36,531 bases of DNA from Intestinibacillus massiliensis. Lineage in GTDB: Bacteria; Bacillota; Clostridia; Oscillospirales; Butyricicoccaceae. Positions within the stretch are counted from its first letter, which is position 1, and each line of letters starts with the position of its first letter. The notes beneath the pieces were generated by a model. That model searched no databases. It saw only the letters and a list, made by a program, of their open reading frames with translations, and had not been told where the DNA came from. Below, in pieces: positions 1-8,446 of the stretch. Position numbers and translations under genes: made by a program. The stretch is taken from positions 429,640 to 466,170 of the forward strand of contig NZ_LT707059.1 in assembly GCF_900155735.1 (NCBI RefSeq), read 5' to 3'.

Positions 1-1
1 C

Positions 2-403
2 GTCCCGGCCGCGCCGCTGTCCCGCCGCCGGGTCGCGCTCGGCATGTGCGTCTATGTGGCGAGTGCGGTGCTGGGCTTTTTGATTTTACCAAAGAAAACG
101 GCCGCGTTTGCCTATACCGCGGTGTTCGGCGCGTATACGCTGCTCAAATACGCAATTGAAAAGCTACGTGCCAAGCCCTTGCAGTGGGTGTGCAAGCTGG
201 GCTGCGCCGGGGTTGCGCTGGGGGTTGTATTGCTGGCGGCGCCCATGCTGCTTGCGCCTTCGATGCGCGTGTTGCCCGATTCCCTGGATACAGGCGCGGC
301 CTTCGTGGTCGCGGTGCTGCTGTATTTTGTTGTTTTTGTGCTTTATGATATCGCGTTTTCCCGGCTGCTCCAGCTATTGCGGCGTATTTTCCCGCCGGAG
401 TGA
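2..403 (+). CDS. Uncharacterised membrane protein, 5' end outside the window
   Basis: The reading frame is open from the left edge of the window, so the gene is cut. The first in-frame ATG (position 44) is probably internal, because the preceding codons (VPAAPLSRRRVALG) read as a plausible Arg-rich loop before a membrane segment. The visible part has about four hydrophobic segments separated by short basic loops, for example KLRAKPLQWVCKL, and ends with LLQLLRRIFPPE. This looks like an integral cytoplasmic-membrane protein of a kind found next to yicC in some Clostridia, but I do not recognise a function. It lies 63 bases upstream of yicC and could be in the same operon. No promoter is obvious in the gap. 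Confidence 0.6.
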   Translation, partial: VPAAPLSRRRVALGMCVYVASAVLGFLILPKKTAAFAYTAVFGAYTLLKYAIEKLRAKPLQWVCKLGCAGVALGVVLLAAPMLLAPSMRVLPDSLDTGAAFVVAVLLYFVVFVLYDIAFSRLLQLLRRIFPPE

Positions 404-466
404 AGCTGGCCGGTACCGCACCCGGTTTGGGCGGAATACCACAAAAAGAGTGAGGATGTTAAAACG

Positions 467-1342
467 ATGAAAAGTATGACCGGTTATGGAAGGGCGCGTG
501 AAACGCTGTCCGACCGTGAAATTACAGTGGAGCTGCGCGCGGTAAACCACCGCTATTTTGACTGCACGGTGAAGGCGCCGCGCATGTACGGCTTCCTGGA
601 AGACCCAGTAAAGAAAGCGGCCGGCCAGCGCATCGCGCGCGGCAAGGTGGATATCTTCGTGTCGGTCAATGCGGTCGGCGGCGCGGATACCCGCATCGTA
701 CTGAACGACAAGGTCGCGGAAGGGTATCTGGAGGCGCTTTCCGCCCTGCGCGACCGGTTCGGCCTGCGCGACGACATCAGCGTCATGTCGATTGCGAAGC
801 TGCCGGACGTGCTTACCGCCGAAAAGGAAGAAGAGGACATCGAGGCGCTCAAGAAGGACGTCCTTACCGTGCTTGGGCAGGCGGCCGATGAGTTCGACGT
901 GATGCGCGGGCGCGAGGGCCGCAAGATGGCGGCCGACGTGTCCGGCCGTATGGAGACCATCCTCGGGCTGGTCTCCCAGGTGGAGGAGCGTTCGCCCCAG
1001 TGCGTGCAGGAATACCGCGAAAAGCTGGAAAAGCGCATGCGCGAGGTGCTTGCGGATACGTCGATTGACCCGCAGCGCATCCTGACCGAGGCGGCGCTTT
1101 TTGCGGATAAGACCGCGGTGGACGAAGAGACCGTCCGCCTGCGCAGCCACGTGCACCAGCTTGGGCTGATGCTGGAAGAGGACGCGCCGGTAGGGCGCAA
1201 GCTGGATTTCCTGGTGCAGGAGATGAACCGCGAGTCCAACACCATCGGCTCTAAGGCCAACGACGTGCAGCTTGCCAATATTGTCGTTTCCCTCAAGGCC
1301 GAGATCGAAAAGATCCGAGAGCAGATCCAGAACATCGAATAA
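467..1342 (+). CDS. yicC: YicC/YloC-family endoribonuclease
   Basis: The protein has 291 residues and begins with the family hallmark MKSMTGYGRA. It continues with ITVELRAVNHRYFD, characteristic of the YicC N-terminal domain. The C-terminal half, with RKLDFLVQEMNRESNTIGSK, matches the DUF1732 region. YicC/YloC proteins are RNases linked in E. coli to small-RNA turnover and stationary-phase survival. Full length for the family. The ATG is preceded by GAGTGAGGA at a normal distance. It is followed after 12 bases by remA and then gmk, the standard Firmicute order, which supports the call. Acts in the cytoplasm. Confidence 0.95.
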   Translation: MKSMTGYGRARETLSDREITVELRAVNHRYFDCTVKAPRMYGFLEDPVKKAAGQRIARGKVDIFVSVNAVGGADTRIVLNDKVAEGYLEALSALRDRFGLRDDISVMSIAKLPDVLTAEKEEEDIEALKKDVLTVLGQAADEFDVMRGREGRKMAADVSGRMETILGLVSQVEERSPQCVQEYREKLEKRMREVLADTSIDPQRILTEAALFADKTAVDEETVRLRSHVHQLGLMLEEDAPVGRKLDFLVQEMNRESNTIGSKANDVQLANIVVSLKAEIEKIREQIQNIE

Positions 1343-1354
1343 GGGGGCAAGGCG

Positions 1355-1624
1355 ATGAAGCTGATCAATATTGGGTTCGGGAACATGGTTTCGGCAGGAC
1401 GCGTGGTCGCGATCGTAAGCCCGGAGTCCGCGCCGATCAAGCGTATCATACAGGAAGCGCGCGACCGCGGCGTGCTGATCGACGCGACTTATGGCCGCCG
1501 TACGCGCGCCGTCCTGATCATGGACAGCGACCATGTCATCCTGTCAGCGATCCAGCCGGAAACCGTGGCGGGCCGCCTGGGCGGCCATGCCGATACGGAA
1601 GACGAGGTGCCGGAGGATGCGTAA
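1355..1624 (+). CDS. remA: RemA-family DNA-binding regulator (DUF370)
   Basis: This 89-residue protein starts [21 protein letters not shown] and contains [18 protein letters not shown] and [20 protein letters not shown], the conserved core of the RemA/DUF370 family. In Bacillus subtilis RemA is a DNA-binding activator of extracellular-matrix and osmoprotection genes. In Clostridia the family is widespread but its targets are mostly unknown, so matrix regulation here is only an inference. The acidic tail ([10 protein letters not shown]) is variable. Its position between yicC and gmk is the usual one. The stop codon overlaps the gmk start by 8 bases, suggesting translational coupling. Confidence 0.93.
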   Translation: MKLINIGFGNMVSAGRVVAIVSPESAPIKRIIQEARDRGVLIDATYGRRTRAVLIMDSDHVILSAIQPETVAGRLGGHADTEDEVPEDA

Positions 1625-2216
1625 AGGGACACTTTATATTTTTACCGGCCCTTCCGGCACGGGGAAAGGCACGCTTTTAAGCCGGGTCATGGCGCAGGAC
1701 GACAGGCTGTTCCTGTCGGTCTCCGCGACGACCCGCGCCCCACGCCAGGGGGAGCAGGCCGGCGTGCACTACTTCTTCCTTTCCAGGGAGGAGTTCGACC
1801 GCCGCGTGGAGGCCGGCGCGTTCCTGGAATACGCTCATTATGTGGGCAACAGTTACGGGACGCTGGAAGCCCCGGTGCAGCAGAAGCTGGAAGAGGGGTA
1901 CGACGTCGTACTCGAGATCGAGGTGCAGGGCGCAATGGCTGTCCACAGCAAACGCCCGGACGCGGTGATGATCTTTGTCGCGCCGCCCAGCTTCGACGAG
2001 CTTGCGTCCCGCCTGCGCGGGCGCGGCACCGAGAGCGAGGAGACTGTGGAAGCGCGCCTTGCGACCGCGCGGGAGGAACTGCGCCACCAGGAGGAGTTCG
2101 ACTACCTTGTGGTGAACGACGACCTCAAGGCGGCGGTGCGCGACCTTTCCGCCATCTTTATTGCCGAGCGTTGCCGGATTTCGCGTAAAAACGGCGAAGT
2201 ACATACGATAAAATAA
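1617..2216 (+). CDS. gmk: Guanylate kinase
   Basis: The 199-residue protein phosphorylates GMP to GDP with ATP, a step in GTP and dGTP supply. The P-loop GPSGTGKGT is at about residues 10-18. The GMP-binding region follows ([23 protein letters not shown], then [14 protein letters not shown]), and [10 protein letters not shown] is the typical nucleotide-binding strand. I chose the ATG at 1617 over an upstream in-frame ATG at 1533 because [18 protein letters not shown] gives the normal distance to the P-loop. The upstream extension would lie wholly inside remA. The gene overlaps remA by 8 bases and is followed by rpoZ after 36 bases. Length is normal. Confidence 0.96.
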   Translation: MRKGTLYIFTGPSGTGKGTLLSRVMAQDDRLFLSVSATTRAPRQGEQAGVHYFFLSREEFDRRVEAGAFLEYAHYVGNSYGTLEAPVQQKLEEGYDVVLEIEVQGAMAVHSKRPDAVMIFVAPPSFDELASRLRGRGTESEETVEARLATAREELRHQEEFDYLVVNDDLKAAVRDLSAIFIAERCRISRKNGEVHTIK

Positions 2217-2252
2217 GCAACATAACAAACCAAGGAAGAAGAGGGTAACAAT

Positions 2253-2594
2253 ATGCTGAAGCCATCCATGAACGAACTGATGAAACGAGTGGGCAACCGT
2301 TATTTACTGGTCAACCTGGCCGCACAGCGTGCGCGCGACCTGTCTGAACAGGCGGAAGAAAGCGGCGAGCCGCTCGACGATAAGGCGGTCAAGCTGGCGC
2401 TGGACGAGATTGCAGACGGCAAGATCGTTTACCGCCCGGGTCCGCGTGTGGAAAAGATCATCCCGACGGTCGCGGCGACCGATATCGCTGGCACGCTCGA
2501 CCTCGATTTTGTGGAAGAGGATGAGGAAGAGGAAGAAGCCGAGCTGGCGGAAGCCGATGAAATCGAAGATATCCTGGATGAGGATGAGGAGTAA
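2253..2594 (+). CDS. rpoZ: RNA polymerase omega subunit
   Basis: The 113-residue protein starts MLKPSMNELM, followed by NRYLLVNLAAQRARDL, the conserved omega helix that packs on the C-terminal end of RNA polymerase beta prime. The later segment KAVKLALDEIADGKIVY is also typical. The last 30 or so residues are almost entirely acidic (EEDEEEEEAELAEADEIEDI and onwards), a low-complexity tail longer than in E. coli omega. AGGAAGAAGAGGG upstream is the ribosome binding site. The gene is followed directly, with no spacer, by coaBC. Omega stabilises core polymerase assembly. Confidence 0.95.
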   Translation: MLKPSMNELMKRVGNRYLLVNLAAQRARDLSEQAEESGEPLDDKAVKLALDEIADGKIVYRPGPRVEKIIPTVAATDIAGTLDLDFVEEDEEEEEAELAEADEIEDILDEDEE

Positions 2595-3800
2595 ATGAAA
2601 GAGCTACAGGGCAAAAACGTCGTGCTCTGCGTCACCGGCAGCATTGCCGCCTATAAGGCGGCCGACCTGGTGTCCCGCCTGCGCAAGCGCGGGGCGGAGG
2701 TCTACGTGATCATGACCCGGTCGGCCTGCGAGTTCATCACGCCGCTGACGATGGAGACCATGAGCAACCACCCCGTGGTCAGCGACATGTTTGCGCGTAC
2801 CGCCTCATGGGAGGTCGAGCATATCTCGCTTGCCAAGCGGGCGGACGTGTTCGTGATTGCCCCGGCCACAGCCAACATCATCGGCAAGGCGGCGCACGGT
2901 ATTGCGGACGATATGGCTACGACGACGCTGCTCGCGACGCGCGCGCCGCTGGTCGTTGCGCCGGCGATGAACACGGGTATGTATGAAAACCCGGTTGTGC
3001 AGCAAAATATGGAGATTTTAAAGGCGCGCGGGGCAGTTTTTGTCGACCCGGCAGACGGGCACCTTGCTTGCGGCGATTCCGGCCGCGGTAAGCTGGCCGA
3101 CGTGGCGCGCATAGAACAGGCCATCGCAGACGCCGCGACGACGCACGACTGCGACGGCCTTTCGGTGCTTGTAACCGCGGGGCCGACGCGCGAGGCGCTC
3201 GACCCGGTGCGTTTCCTGTCCAACCACTCGACCGGCAAAATGGGCTACGCCCTCGCCGCGCGCGCGCATGCCCGCGGGGCAAAGGTGACGCTGGTGTCCG
3301 GCCCGACCGCCCTGGAAGCCCCGGCGGGCGTTACGTTTGTGCCGGTGGTTTCCGCGCTTGACATGCGGGAGGCGGTGATGAGCCGCCTGCAGGGGCAGGA
3401 TATCGTGATCAAGGCCGCCGCGGTCGGCGATTACCGCCCGGCGCAGCAGGCGCAGGACAAAATGAAGAAGAAAGACGGCGAAATGTCGGTTGCGCTGGTG
3501 CGCAACCCGGATATTTTGGCCGAAATCGGGCAAAACAAGCGCGAAGGGCAGACGGTCTGCGGTTTCTCCATGGAAACGCGCGACCTGCTCGAAAACTCGC
3601 GCGCCAAGCTGGAAAAGAAAAACTGCGACCTTATGGTCGCCAACAACCTCAAAGTCGCGGGCGCGGGGTTCGCGCACGATACGAACGTGGCGACGCTGCT
3701 GTACCGCGACGGCCGGGTAGAGCCGGTCGAGCTGATGCAGAAGGATGCGCTTGCCGACATCGTGCTCGACCGGCTGCTTGCGCTACGGCGGGGCAACTGA
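2595..3800 (+). CDS. coaBC: Bifunctional phosphopantothenoylcysteine decarboxylase / phosphopantothenate-cysteine ligase
   Basis: CoaBC carries out two consecutive steps of coenzyme A synthesis: it couples 4'-phosphopantothenate to cysteine (CoaB half) and decarboxylates the product (CoaC half). The N-terminal flavoprotein half shows GSIAAYKAADLVSRL, PATANIIGKAAHGIADDM and PAMNTGMYENPVVQQN. The substrate-clamp motif ACGDSGRGKLA holds the family's catalytic cysteine. The C-terminal ligase half has VTAGPTREALDPVRFLSNHS and KAAAVGDYRP. At 401 residues it is standard for the fusion. Its ATG directly abuts the rpoZ stop, and GAGGATGAGGAG within the end of rpoZ serves as ribosome binding site. One base separates it from priA. 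Confidence 0.97.
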   Translation: MKELQGKNVVLCVTGSIAAYKAADLVSRLRKRGAEVYVIMTRSACEFITPLTMETMSNHPVVSDMFARTASWEVEHISLAKRADVFVIAPATANIIGKAAHGIADDMATTTLLATRAPLVVAPAMNTGMYENPVVQQNMEILKARGAVFVDPADGHLACGDSGRGKLADVARIEQAIADAATTHDCDGLSVLVTAGPTREALDPVRFLSNHSTGKMGYALAARAHARGAKVTLVSGPTALEAPAGVTFVPVVSALDMREAVMSRLQGQDIVIKAAAVGDYRPAQQAQDKMKKKDGEMSVALVRNPDILAEIGQNKREGQTVCGFSMETRDLLENSRAKLEKKNCDLMVANNLKVAGAGFAHDTNVATLLYRDGRVEPVELMQKDALADIVLDRLLALRRGN

Positions 3801-3801
3801 G

Positions 3802-6273
3802 ATGGAGGGTTTGATCGGCGCTGTCGCGGTGGACGCTGCGACATATGCGATTGACAAACTATATGATTACCGCATCCCCGCCGAACTTGCAGGCCAGGCG
3901 CGGGTGGGATGCCGCGTGCTCGTCCCGTTTGGACGGGGGAACCTGCGCAGTGAAGGGGTTTTGCTGGCGTTCCGCGAGGCTGTGGCGCAGCCGGATAAAC
4001 TCAAGCCGGTCTGCGAAATCCTGGATGAAACGCCGGTGCTGGATACCGAGATGATCCGGCTTGCGGTTTACATGCGGGAGCGGCTTTATTGCACCTTTTT
4101 TGACTGCGTGCGCGCCATGCTGCCCGCCGGGCTGTGGTTCCGGCGCAATGAAACCTATGCCCTCGCGCCGGGGGTCGACGCGGCGGCGCTTGCCGCGCTG
4201 CATGCGCGCCCGGAGGAGGAGGGGCGGCTGCTGTCCCTGTTTACGCTGGAACAGCCCGCCCACACGCTGGCCGAGCTGTCGGAAGCACTGCGCGGCCGTG
4301 CGGTGGTATCGCGGCTCGACGCGCTGTGCGCGGAAGGCGTGCTCGTATACCGCAGCAATATCATGCAAAAGACGCTGGATAAAACGGAGCGCATGGTCAC
4401 CCTTGCGATCGAGCCGGAAGAGGCGCAGCAGCGCGTCGCGCGCGGGCGCAGCCCGGTACGCGCGGACGTGGTGTCCTGCCTGTCGGACGGCGGCGCGATG
4501 GGCTGGAAAGAGCTGTGCTACATGACCGGCGCGACCGATTCCGTGCTGCGTACGATGGTGAAAAACGGCGTCCTGGAAGTGTTCCGGGAGGAGCGCCTTC
4601 GCGCGCCGGATTTTTCAGAGGTCCCGCCCGCGCCGCCAGCGGTGCTCAGTAAGGAGCAGCAGGGCGCGTATGAAGGGCTGCGGGCGCTGCTGGCACAGGA
4701 TCAGGCTTCGGCGGCGTTGCTGTTCGGCGTAACTGGCAGCGGCAAGACGCAGGTCTACATCAAGCTGATTGCGGATGTGCTCGAACGCGGGCAGTCCGCC
4801 ATCGTGCTCGTCCCCGAAATCGGGCTTACGCCGCAGCTGATCCGCACCTTTGTCTCCCATTTCGGCGGCGAGGTCGCGGTGCTGCATTCCGCGCTGTCCG
4901 CCGGCGAACGGTACGACGGCTGGAAGAAAATCCGCGCCGGTACCGCGCGCGTGGTGGTCGGCACCCGGTCGGCCGTGTTCGCGCCGGTACAGAGCCTTGG
5001 GCTCCTCATTTTGGACGAGGAGCAGGACGGCGCCTATAAATCCGAACAATCCCCGCGTTACCATGCGCGGGATATTGCAAAATTCCGTGCCGCGCACAAC
5101 CGGGCGCTGCTGGTGCTTGGCTCCGCAACCCCCTCGGTAGAGAGCTTTTGGGGGGCGAAACAGGGGAAATACCCTGTGTTTCGCCTGACGGAGCGTTACC
5201 TCGGCACTGCTCTGCCGCGCGTGTTCATCGCGGATATGCGCGGCCTGATGCGGCAGGGCTACAGCGGCTCGATCGGCCCGGTGCTGGGCGCGGAAATAGA
5301 GAAAAACCTCGAGAACCGGCAACAGACGATTTTGTTTTTGAACCGGCGCGGCAACAGCCGCGTCATCGGCTGTTCCATGTGCGGTTGGGTGCCCGAGTGC
5401 CCTTCCTGCTCGACGACGTTGACCTACCACTCCGCAAGCGGACGCGCCATGTGCCATTATTGCGGATATTCCATTAAAATTACCGGGATTTGCCCGGAAT
5501 GCGGCAGTCGGCACCTCCATACGGAAACGCCCGGCACGCAAAAGGTGGAGGAGGAGCTCCATGCACGTTACCCGTCCGCGCGCGTGCTCCGTATGGACGC
5601 GGATACGACGGCGACGCGGGGCGCGCATGAAAAGCTGCTGTCCACCTTCGGCGCAGGGCGCGCCGACATCCTGCTCGGTACGCAAATGGTCACCAAGGGG
5701 CTGGATTTTGAGAAAGTCACCCTGGTCGGCGTGCTCGACGCGGACCAAAGCCTATACGCACAGGATTACCGCGCGCGGGAGCGCACGTTTTCCCTGATTA
5801 CCCAGGTCGTGGGACGCGCCGGGCGGCGCTTTGCCGAGGGGCGCGCCGTGATACAGACCTTCAGCCCGGAGCATCCGGTGATCCTTGCCGCGGCGCGGCA
5901 GGATTATGAGGGCTTTTACGAAATGGAAATTGAGGAGCGCGGCGCGCTGCTCGACCCGCCGGTCGCGCAGCTTTTAGTCCTAACGGCGGCCGGGGAGGTC
6001 GAACAGCAGGTACTCGCCGCCCTCCTGCGTCTGAAGGCCAGGCTGGAAGGCCTGATGGAAGGGCAGTTCCGCGATATGAAGTGCGCGGTGCTCGGCCCCG
6101 CAGCGGCCACGGTTGTGCGCGTCAGCGGGCGGTTCCGCTATCACCTGTCGATGCGCTGCCCCGACCACAAACGCCGCAGGGAGCTGATCTCCGGCGTGAT
6201 GCGGGAGTTCAGCCGTGATAAACAGAACAGGGGCGTGTCCCTGTTCGCAGACCAGAACCCAGATTCATTATAA
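3802..6273 (+). CDS. priA: Primosomal protein N' (replication restart helicase PriA)
   Basis: The 823-residue protein reloads the replicative helicase at stalled forks. The N-terminal 3' DNA-binding domain begins MEGLIGAVAVDAATYAIDKL. The helicase core has the Walker A motif GVTGSGKT (about residues 311-318). Its Walker B motif reads DEEQ, where E. coli PriA has DEEH. Four CxxC pairs form the zinc-binding region (CSMC, CPSC, CHYC, CPEC), and GTQMVTKGLDFEKVTLVGVL marks the second RecA domain. I chose the ATG at 3802, one base after the coaBC stop; an upstream in-frame ATG at 3745 lies inside coaBC and is unlikely. All key motifs are intact. Confidence 0.96.
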   Translation: MEGLIGAVAVDAATYAIDKLYDYRIPAELAGQARVGCRVLVPFGRGNLRSEGVLLAFREAVAQPDKLKPVCEILDETPVLDTEMIRLAVYMRERLYCTFFDCVRAMLPAGLWFRRNETYALAPGVDAAALAALHARPEEEGRLLSLFTLEQPAHTLAELSEALRGRAVVSRLDALCAEGVLVYRSNIMQKTLDKTERMVTLAIEPEEAQQRVARGRSPVRADVVSCLSDGGAMGWKELCYMTGATDSVLRTMVKNGVLEVFREERLRAPDFSEVPPAPPAVLSKEQQGAYEGLRALLAQDQASAALLFGVTGSGKTQVYIKLIADVLERGQSAIVLVPEIGLTPQLIRTFVSHFGGEVAVLHSALSAGERYDGWKKIRAGTARVVVGTRSAVFAPVQSLGLLILDEEQDGAYKSEQSPRYHARDIAKFRAAHNRALLVLGSATPSVESFWGAKQGKYPVFRLTERYLGTALPRVFIADMRGLMRQGYSGSIGPVLGAEIEKNLENRQQTILFLNRRGNSRVIGCSMCGWVPECPSCSTTLTYHSASGRAMCHYCGYSIKITGICPECGSRHLHTETPGTQKVEEELHARYPSARVLRMDADTTATRGAHEKLLSTFGAGRADILLGTQMVTKGLDFEKVTLVGVLDADQSLYAQDYRARERTFSLITQVVGRAGRRFAEGRAVIQTFSPEHPVILAAARQDYEGFYEMEIEERGALLDPPVAQLLVLTAAGEVEQQVLAALLRLKARLEGLMEGQFRDMKCAVLGPAAATVVRVSGRFRYHLSMRCPDHKRRRELISGVMREFSRDKQNRGVSLFADQNPDSL

Positions 6274-6288
6274 GGAGTGTTTTGAAAG

Positions 6289-6762
6289 ATGGCCACGAGA
6301 AATATCCTAAAGCAGGGCGACGAAACGCTGAACAAGCGCTGCCGCCCGGTCACCCAGTTTGACGAACGCCTGCACACGCTTCTGGACGATATGGCCCAAA
6401 CGCTGCGCGAGTCGGGCGGCGTCGGCCTCGCCGCGCCCCAGGTCGGCATCCTGCGCCGTGTGGTCGTTTTGCTTGACGTGAACAAAGACCCGGAAGAGCT
6501 GGTGGAACTGGTGAACCCGGAAGTGATCGAGAAGCGCGACGAGGAGCGCATGATCGAAGGCTGCCTGTCCGTGCCCGGCGTATACGGCTACGTCACCCGC
6601 CCGCACTATGCGGTGATCCGCGCGCAGGACCGCAACGGCAACTGGTTTGAGCGTGCGGGCGAGGGTATGGTCGCACAGTGCTTCTGCCATGAGACCGAGC
6701 ATTTGGACGGGCATCTTTTCACGGAAAAGGTGGAAGAATACGTAGACGTGGAGACGGAATAA
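6289..6762 (+). CDS. def: Peptide deformylase
   Basis: The 157-residue metalloenzyme removes the formyl group from the N-terminal methionine of new proteins. All three family motifs are visible: GVGLAAPQVG (motif 1), EGCLSVPG with the metal-binding cysteine (motif 2), and CHETEHLDG with the two metal-binding histidines and catalytic Glu (motif 3, usually HExxH). AAGGAG lies upstream of the ATG. It is followed after one base by fmt, which adds the formyl group to initiator tRNA, so maker and remover of the formyl mark are co-expressed as in most bacteria. Confidence 0.97.
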   Translation: MATRNILKQGDETLNKRCRPVTQFDERLHTLLDDMAQTLRESGGVGLAAPQVGILRRVVVLLDVNKDPEELVELVNPEVIEKRDEERMIEGCLSVPGVYGYVTRPHYAVIRAQDRNGNWFERAGEGMVAQCFCHETEHLDGHLFTEKVEEYVDVETE

Positions 6763-6763
6763 C

Positions 6764-7696
6764 ATGAGGATAGTCTTCATGGGCACGCCGGACTTCGCCG
6801 TGCCGTGCCTAAAGCGGCTGCTGGACGATGGCCATGACGTTGTCGGCGTATTTAGCCAGCCGGATAAGCCGCAGGGACGTAAAATGGTGCTGACTGCGCC
6901 TCCTATAAAGCAACTAGCTTTACAGGCAAAACTGCCGGTTTACCAGCCGGAAACCTTTAAAAACGGGGCGGTGCTGCCGCTTTTGCAGGAACTCGCCCCT
7001 GAGATCATCGTGGTGGTGGCCTACGGGAAAATCCTGCCGCAGTATGTGCTTGACCTGCCGCGCTACGGCTGTGTCAACGTCCACGGGTCGCTCCTGCCGC
7101 GTTGGCGCGGCGCGGCGCCAATCCAGTGGTCGGTGATCGCGGGCGACCGTACCGCGGGCGTGACGACGATGCAGATGGACGCCGGGCTGGATACCGGAGA
7201 CATGCTGCTACGGTATGAGACCGAGATCGGCGCGCGGGAAACGGCGGGCGAACTTTATGAACGCCTCGCCACCGCGGGCGCGGAACTTTTAAGCGAGACG
7301 CTGCGTCGGTTGGAAAAGGGGGACATTGTGCCGGAGCGGCAGGACGACGCGGCCTCATGCTACGCGTCCATGCTGGATAAAAAGCTGGCGCAGGTCGACT
7401 GGCGCCGCACGGCGCGGGAGATCGACTGCCTGGTGCGGGGGCTGAACCCGTGGCCGGTCGCGTTGACGACCCTGCACGGCGAGCGCATGAAGCTGTATGC
7501 GGCGGAGCCGGTGCAGGGCAGCGGCGCGCCGGGTACGGTGCTTGTTTCCGACCCGAAAAGCGGTCTGGTCGTCGCATGCGGCGACGGCGCGCTGCGCCTG
7601 ACAGAGATCCAGGTCGTCGGCGGCAAAAGGATGCAGGCGGGGGATTACCTGCGCGGGCACGCCGTCCCGTCCGGGACGGTGCTGGGGGAATCATAA
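6764..7696 (+). CDS. fmt: Methionyl-tRNA formyltransferase
   Basis: The 310-residue enzyme formylates initiator Met-tRNA using 10-formyltetrahydrofolate. It starts MRIVFMGTPDFAVPCLKRLL and carries the catalytic signature NVHGSLLPRWRGAAPIQW, with the conserved Asn, His and downstream Asp (QMDAGLDTGDM). The C-terminal OB-like tRNA-binding domain begins around residue 210 (REIDCLVRGLNPWP). Length and motif order are normal. The gene sits one base after def, so translation is probably coupled. Confidence 0.97.
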   Translation: MRIVFMGTPDFAVPCLKRLLDDGHDVVGVFSQPDKPQGRKMVLTAPPIKQLALQAKLPVYQPETFKNGAVLPLLQELAPEIIVVVAYGKILPQYVLDLPRYGCVNVHGSLLPRWRGAAPIQWSVIAGDRTAGVTTMQMDAGLDTGDMLLRYETEIGARETAGELYERLATAGAELLSETLRRLEKGDIVPERQDDAASCYASMLDKKLAQVDWRRTAREIDCLVRGLNPWPVALTTLHGERMKLYAAEPVQGSGAPGTVLVSDPKSGLVVACGDGALRLTEIQVVGGKRMQAGDYLRGHAVPSGTVLGES

Positions 7697-7741
7697 AAGA
7701 TACCGGCAGTATCAATATTCTGAGAGATTGGCGGTAAAAAC

Positions 7742-8446
7742 ATGTTTGGATATTATTACGGCTTCGATATGTACTATCTGGTACTGATCGTGCCCTGCGT
7801 CATCCTGGCGCTCTGGGCGCAGATGCGCGTCAAATCCACATTCAACAAGTATTCGCAGGTGCGTAACCGCCGCGGCGTGACGGGCGCGCAGGCCGCGGAA
7901 GCGGTGCTTCGCGCGAACGGGGTCACCGGCGTGCGGTTTGAGCGCGTGGCGGGCAACCTGACCGACCATTACGACCCGCGCAGCAACGTGATCCGTTTGT
8001 CTGCGCCAGTGTACGATTCGGCGTCGGTGGCGGCCATCGGCGTGGCCTGCCATGAGGCCGGGCACGCCGTGCAGTACGCGGTCAATTACGCGCCGATCAA
8101 GCTGCGCGCCGCAATTGTGCCGGTGACGCAGTTCGGGTCGACGCTTTCCTGGCCGCTGCTGCTGATCGGCCTGCTTTTCAACAGCGACCTGATGATTTTT
8201 GCAGGCATCCTGCTGTTTTCGCTGTCCACGCTGTTCCAGCTCATCACCCTGCCGGTGGAACTGGACGCGTCGCGCCGTGCGCTCGCCGCGATCCGTTCCG
8301 GCTACCTGCTGGACGAGGAGGAATACCCGATGGCGAAAAAAACGCTGTGGGCGGCGGCGATGACCTATGTTGCGGCGCTTGCCATGTCGCTGGCGCAGCT
8401 CTTGCGCTTGCTGCTCATTTTCGGAGGACGGAGACGGAATGATTAA
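7742..8446 (+). CDS. YugP-type membrane zinc metallopeptidase
   Basis: The 234-residue protein has an N-terminal membrane segment (YYLVLIVPCVILALWAQMRV), a zinc-peptidase motif HEAGH at about residues 104-108, and further hydrophobic segments from about residue 120 to the end. Tyr- and Gly-rich N-termini such as MFGYYYGFDMYYL and the stretch YDPRSNVIRLSAPVYDSASV are typical of the YugP family of predicted membrane metallopeptidases. The substrate is not known. These genes often lie between fmt and rsmB in Clostridia, as here. The ATG follows GAGAGATTGGCGG, a modest ribosome binding site. The stop codon overlaps the rsmB start by 8 bases. Confidence 0.9.
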   Translation: MFGYYYGFDMYYLVLIVPCVILALWAQMRVKSTFNKYSQVRNRRGVTGAQAAEAVLRANGVTGVRFERVAGNLTDHYDPRSNVIRLSAPVYDSASVAAIGVACHEAGHAVQYAVNYAPIKLRAAIVPVTQFGSTLSWPLLLIGLLFNSDLMIFAGILLFSLSTLFQLITLPVELDASRRALAAIRSGYLLDEEEYPMAKKTLWAAAMTYVAALAMSLAQLLRLLLIFGGRRRND

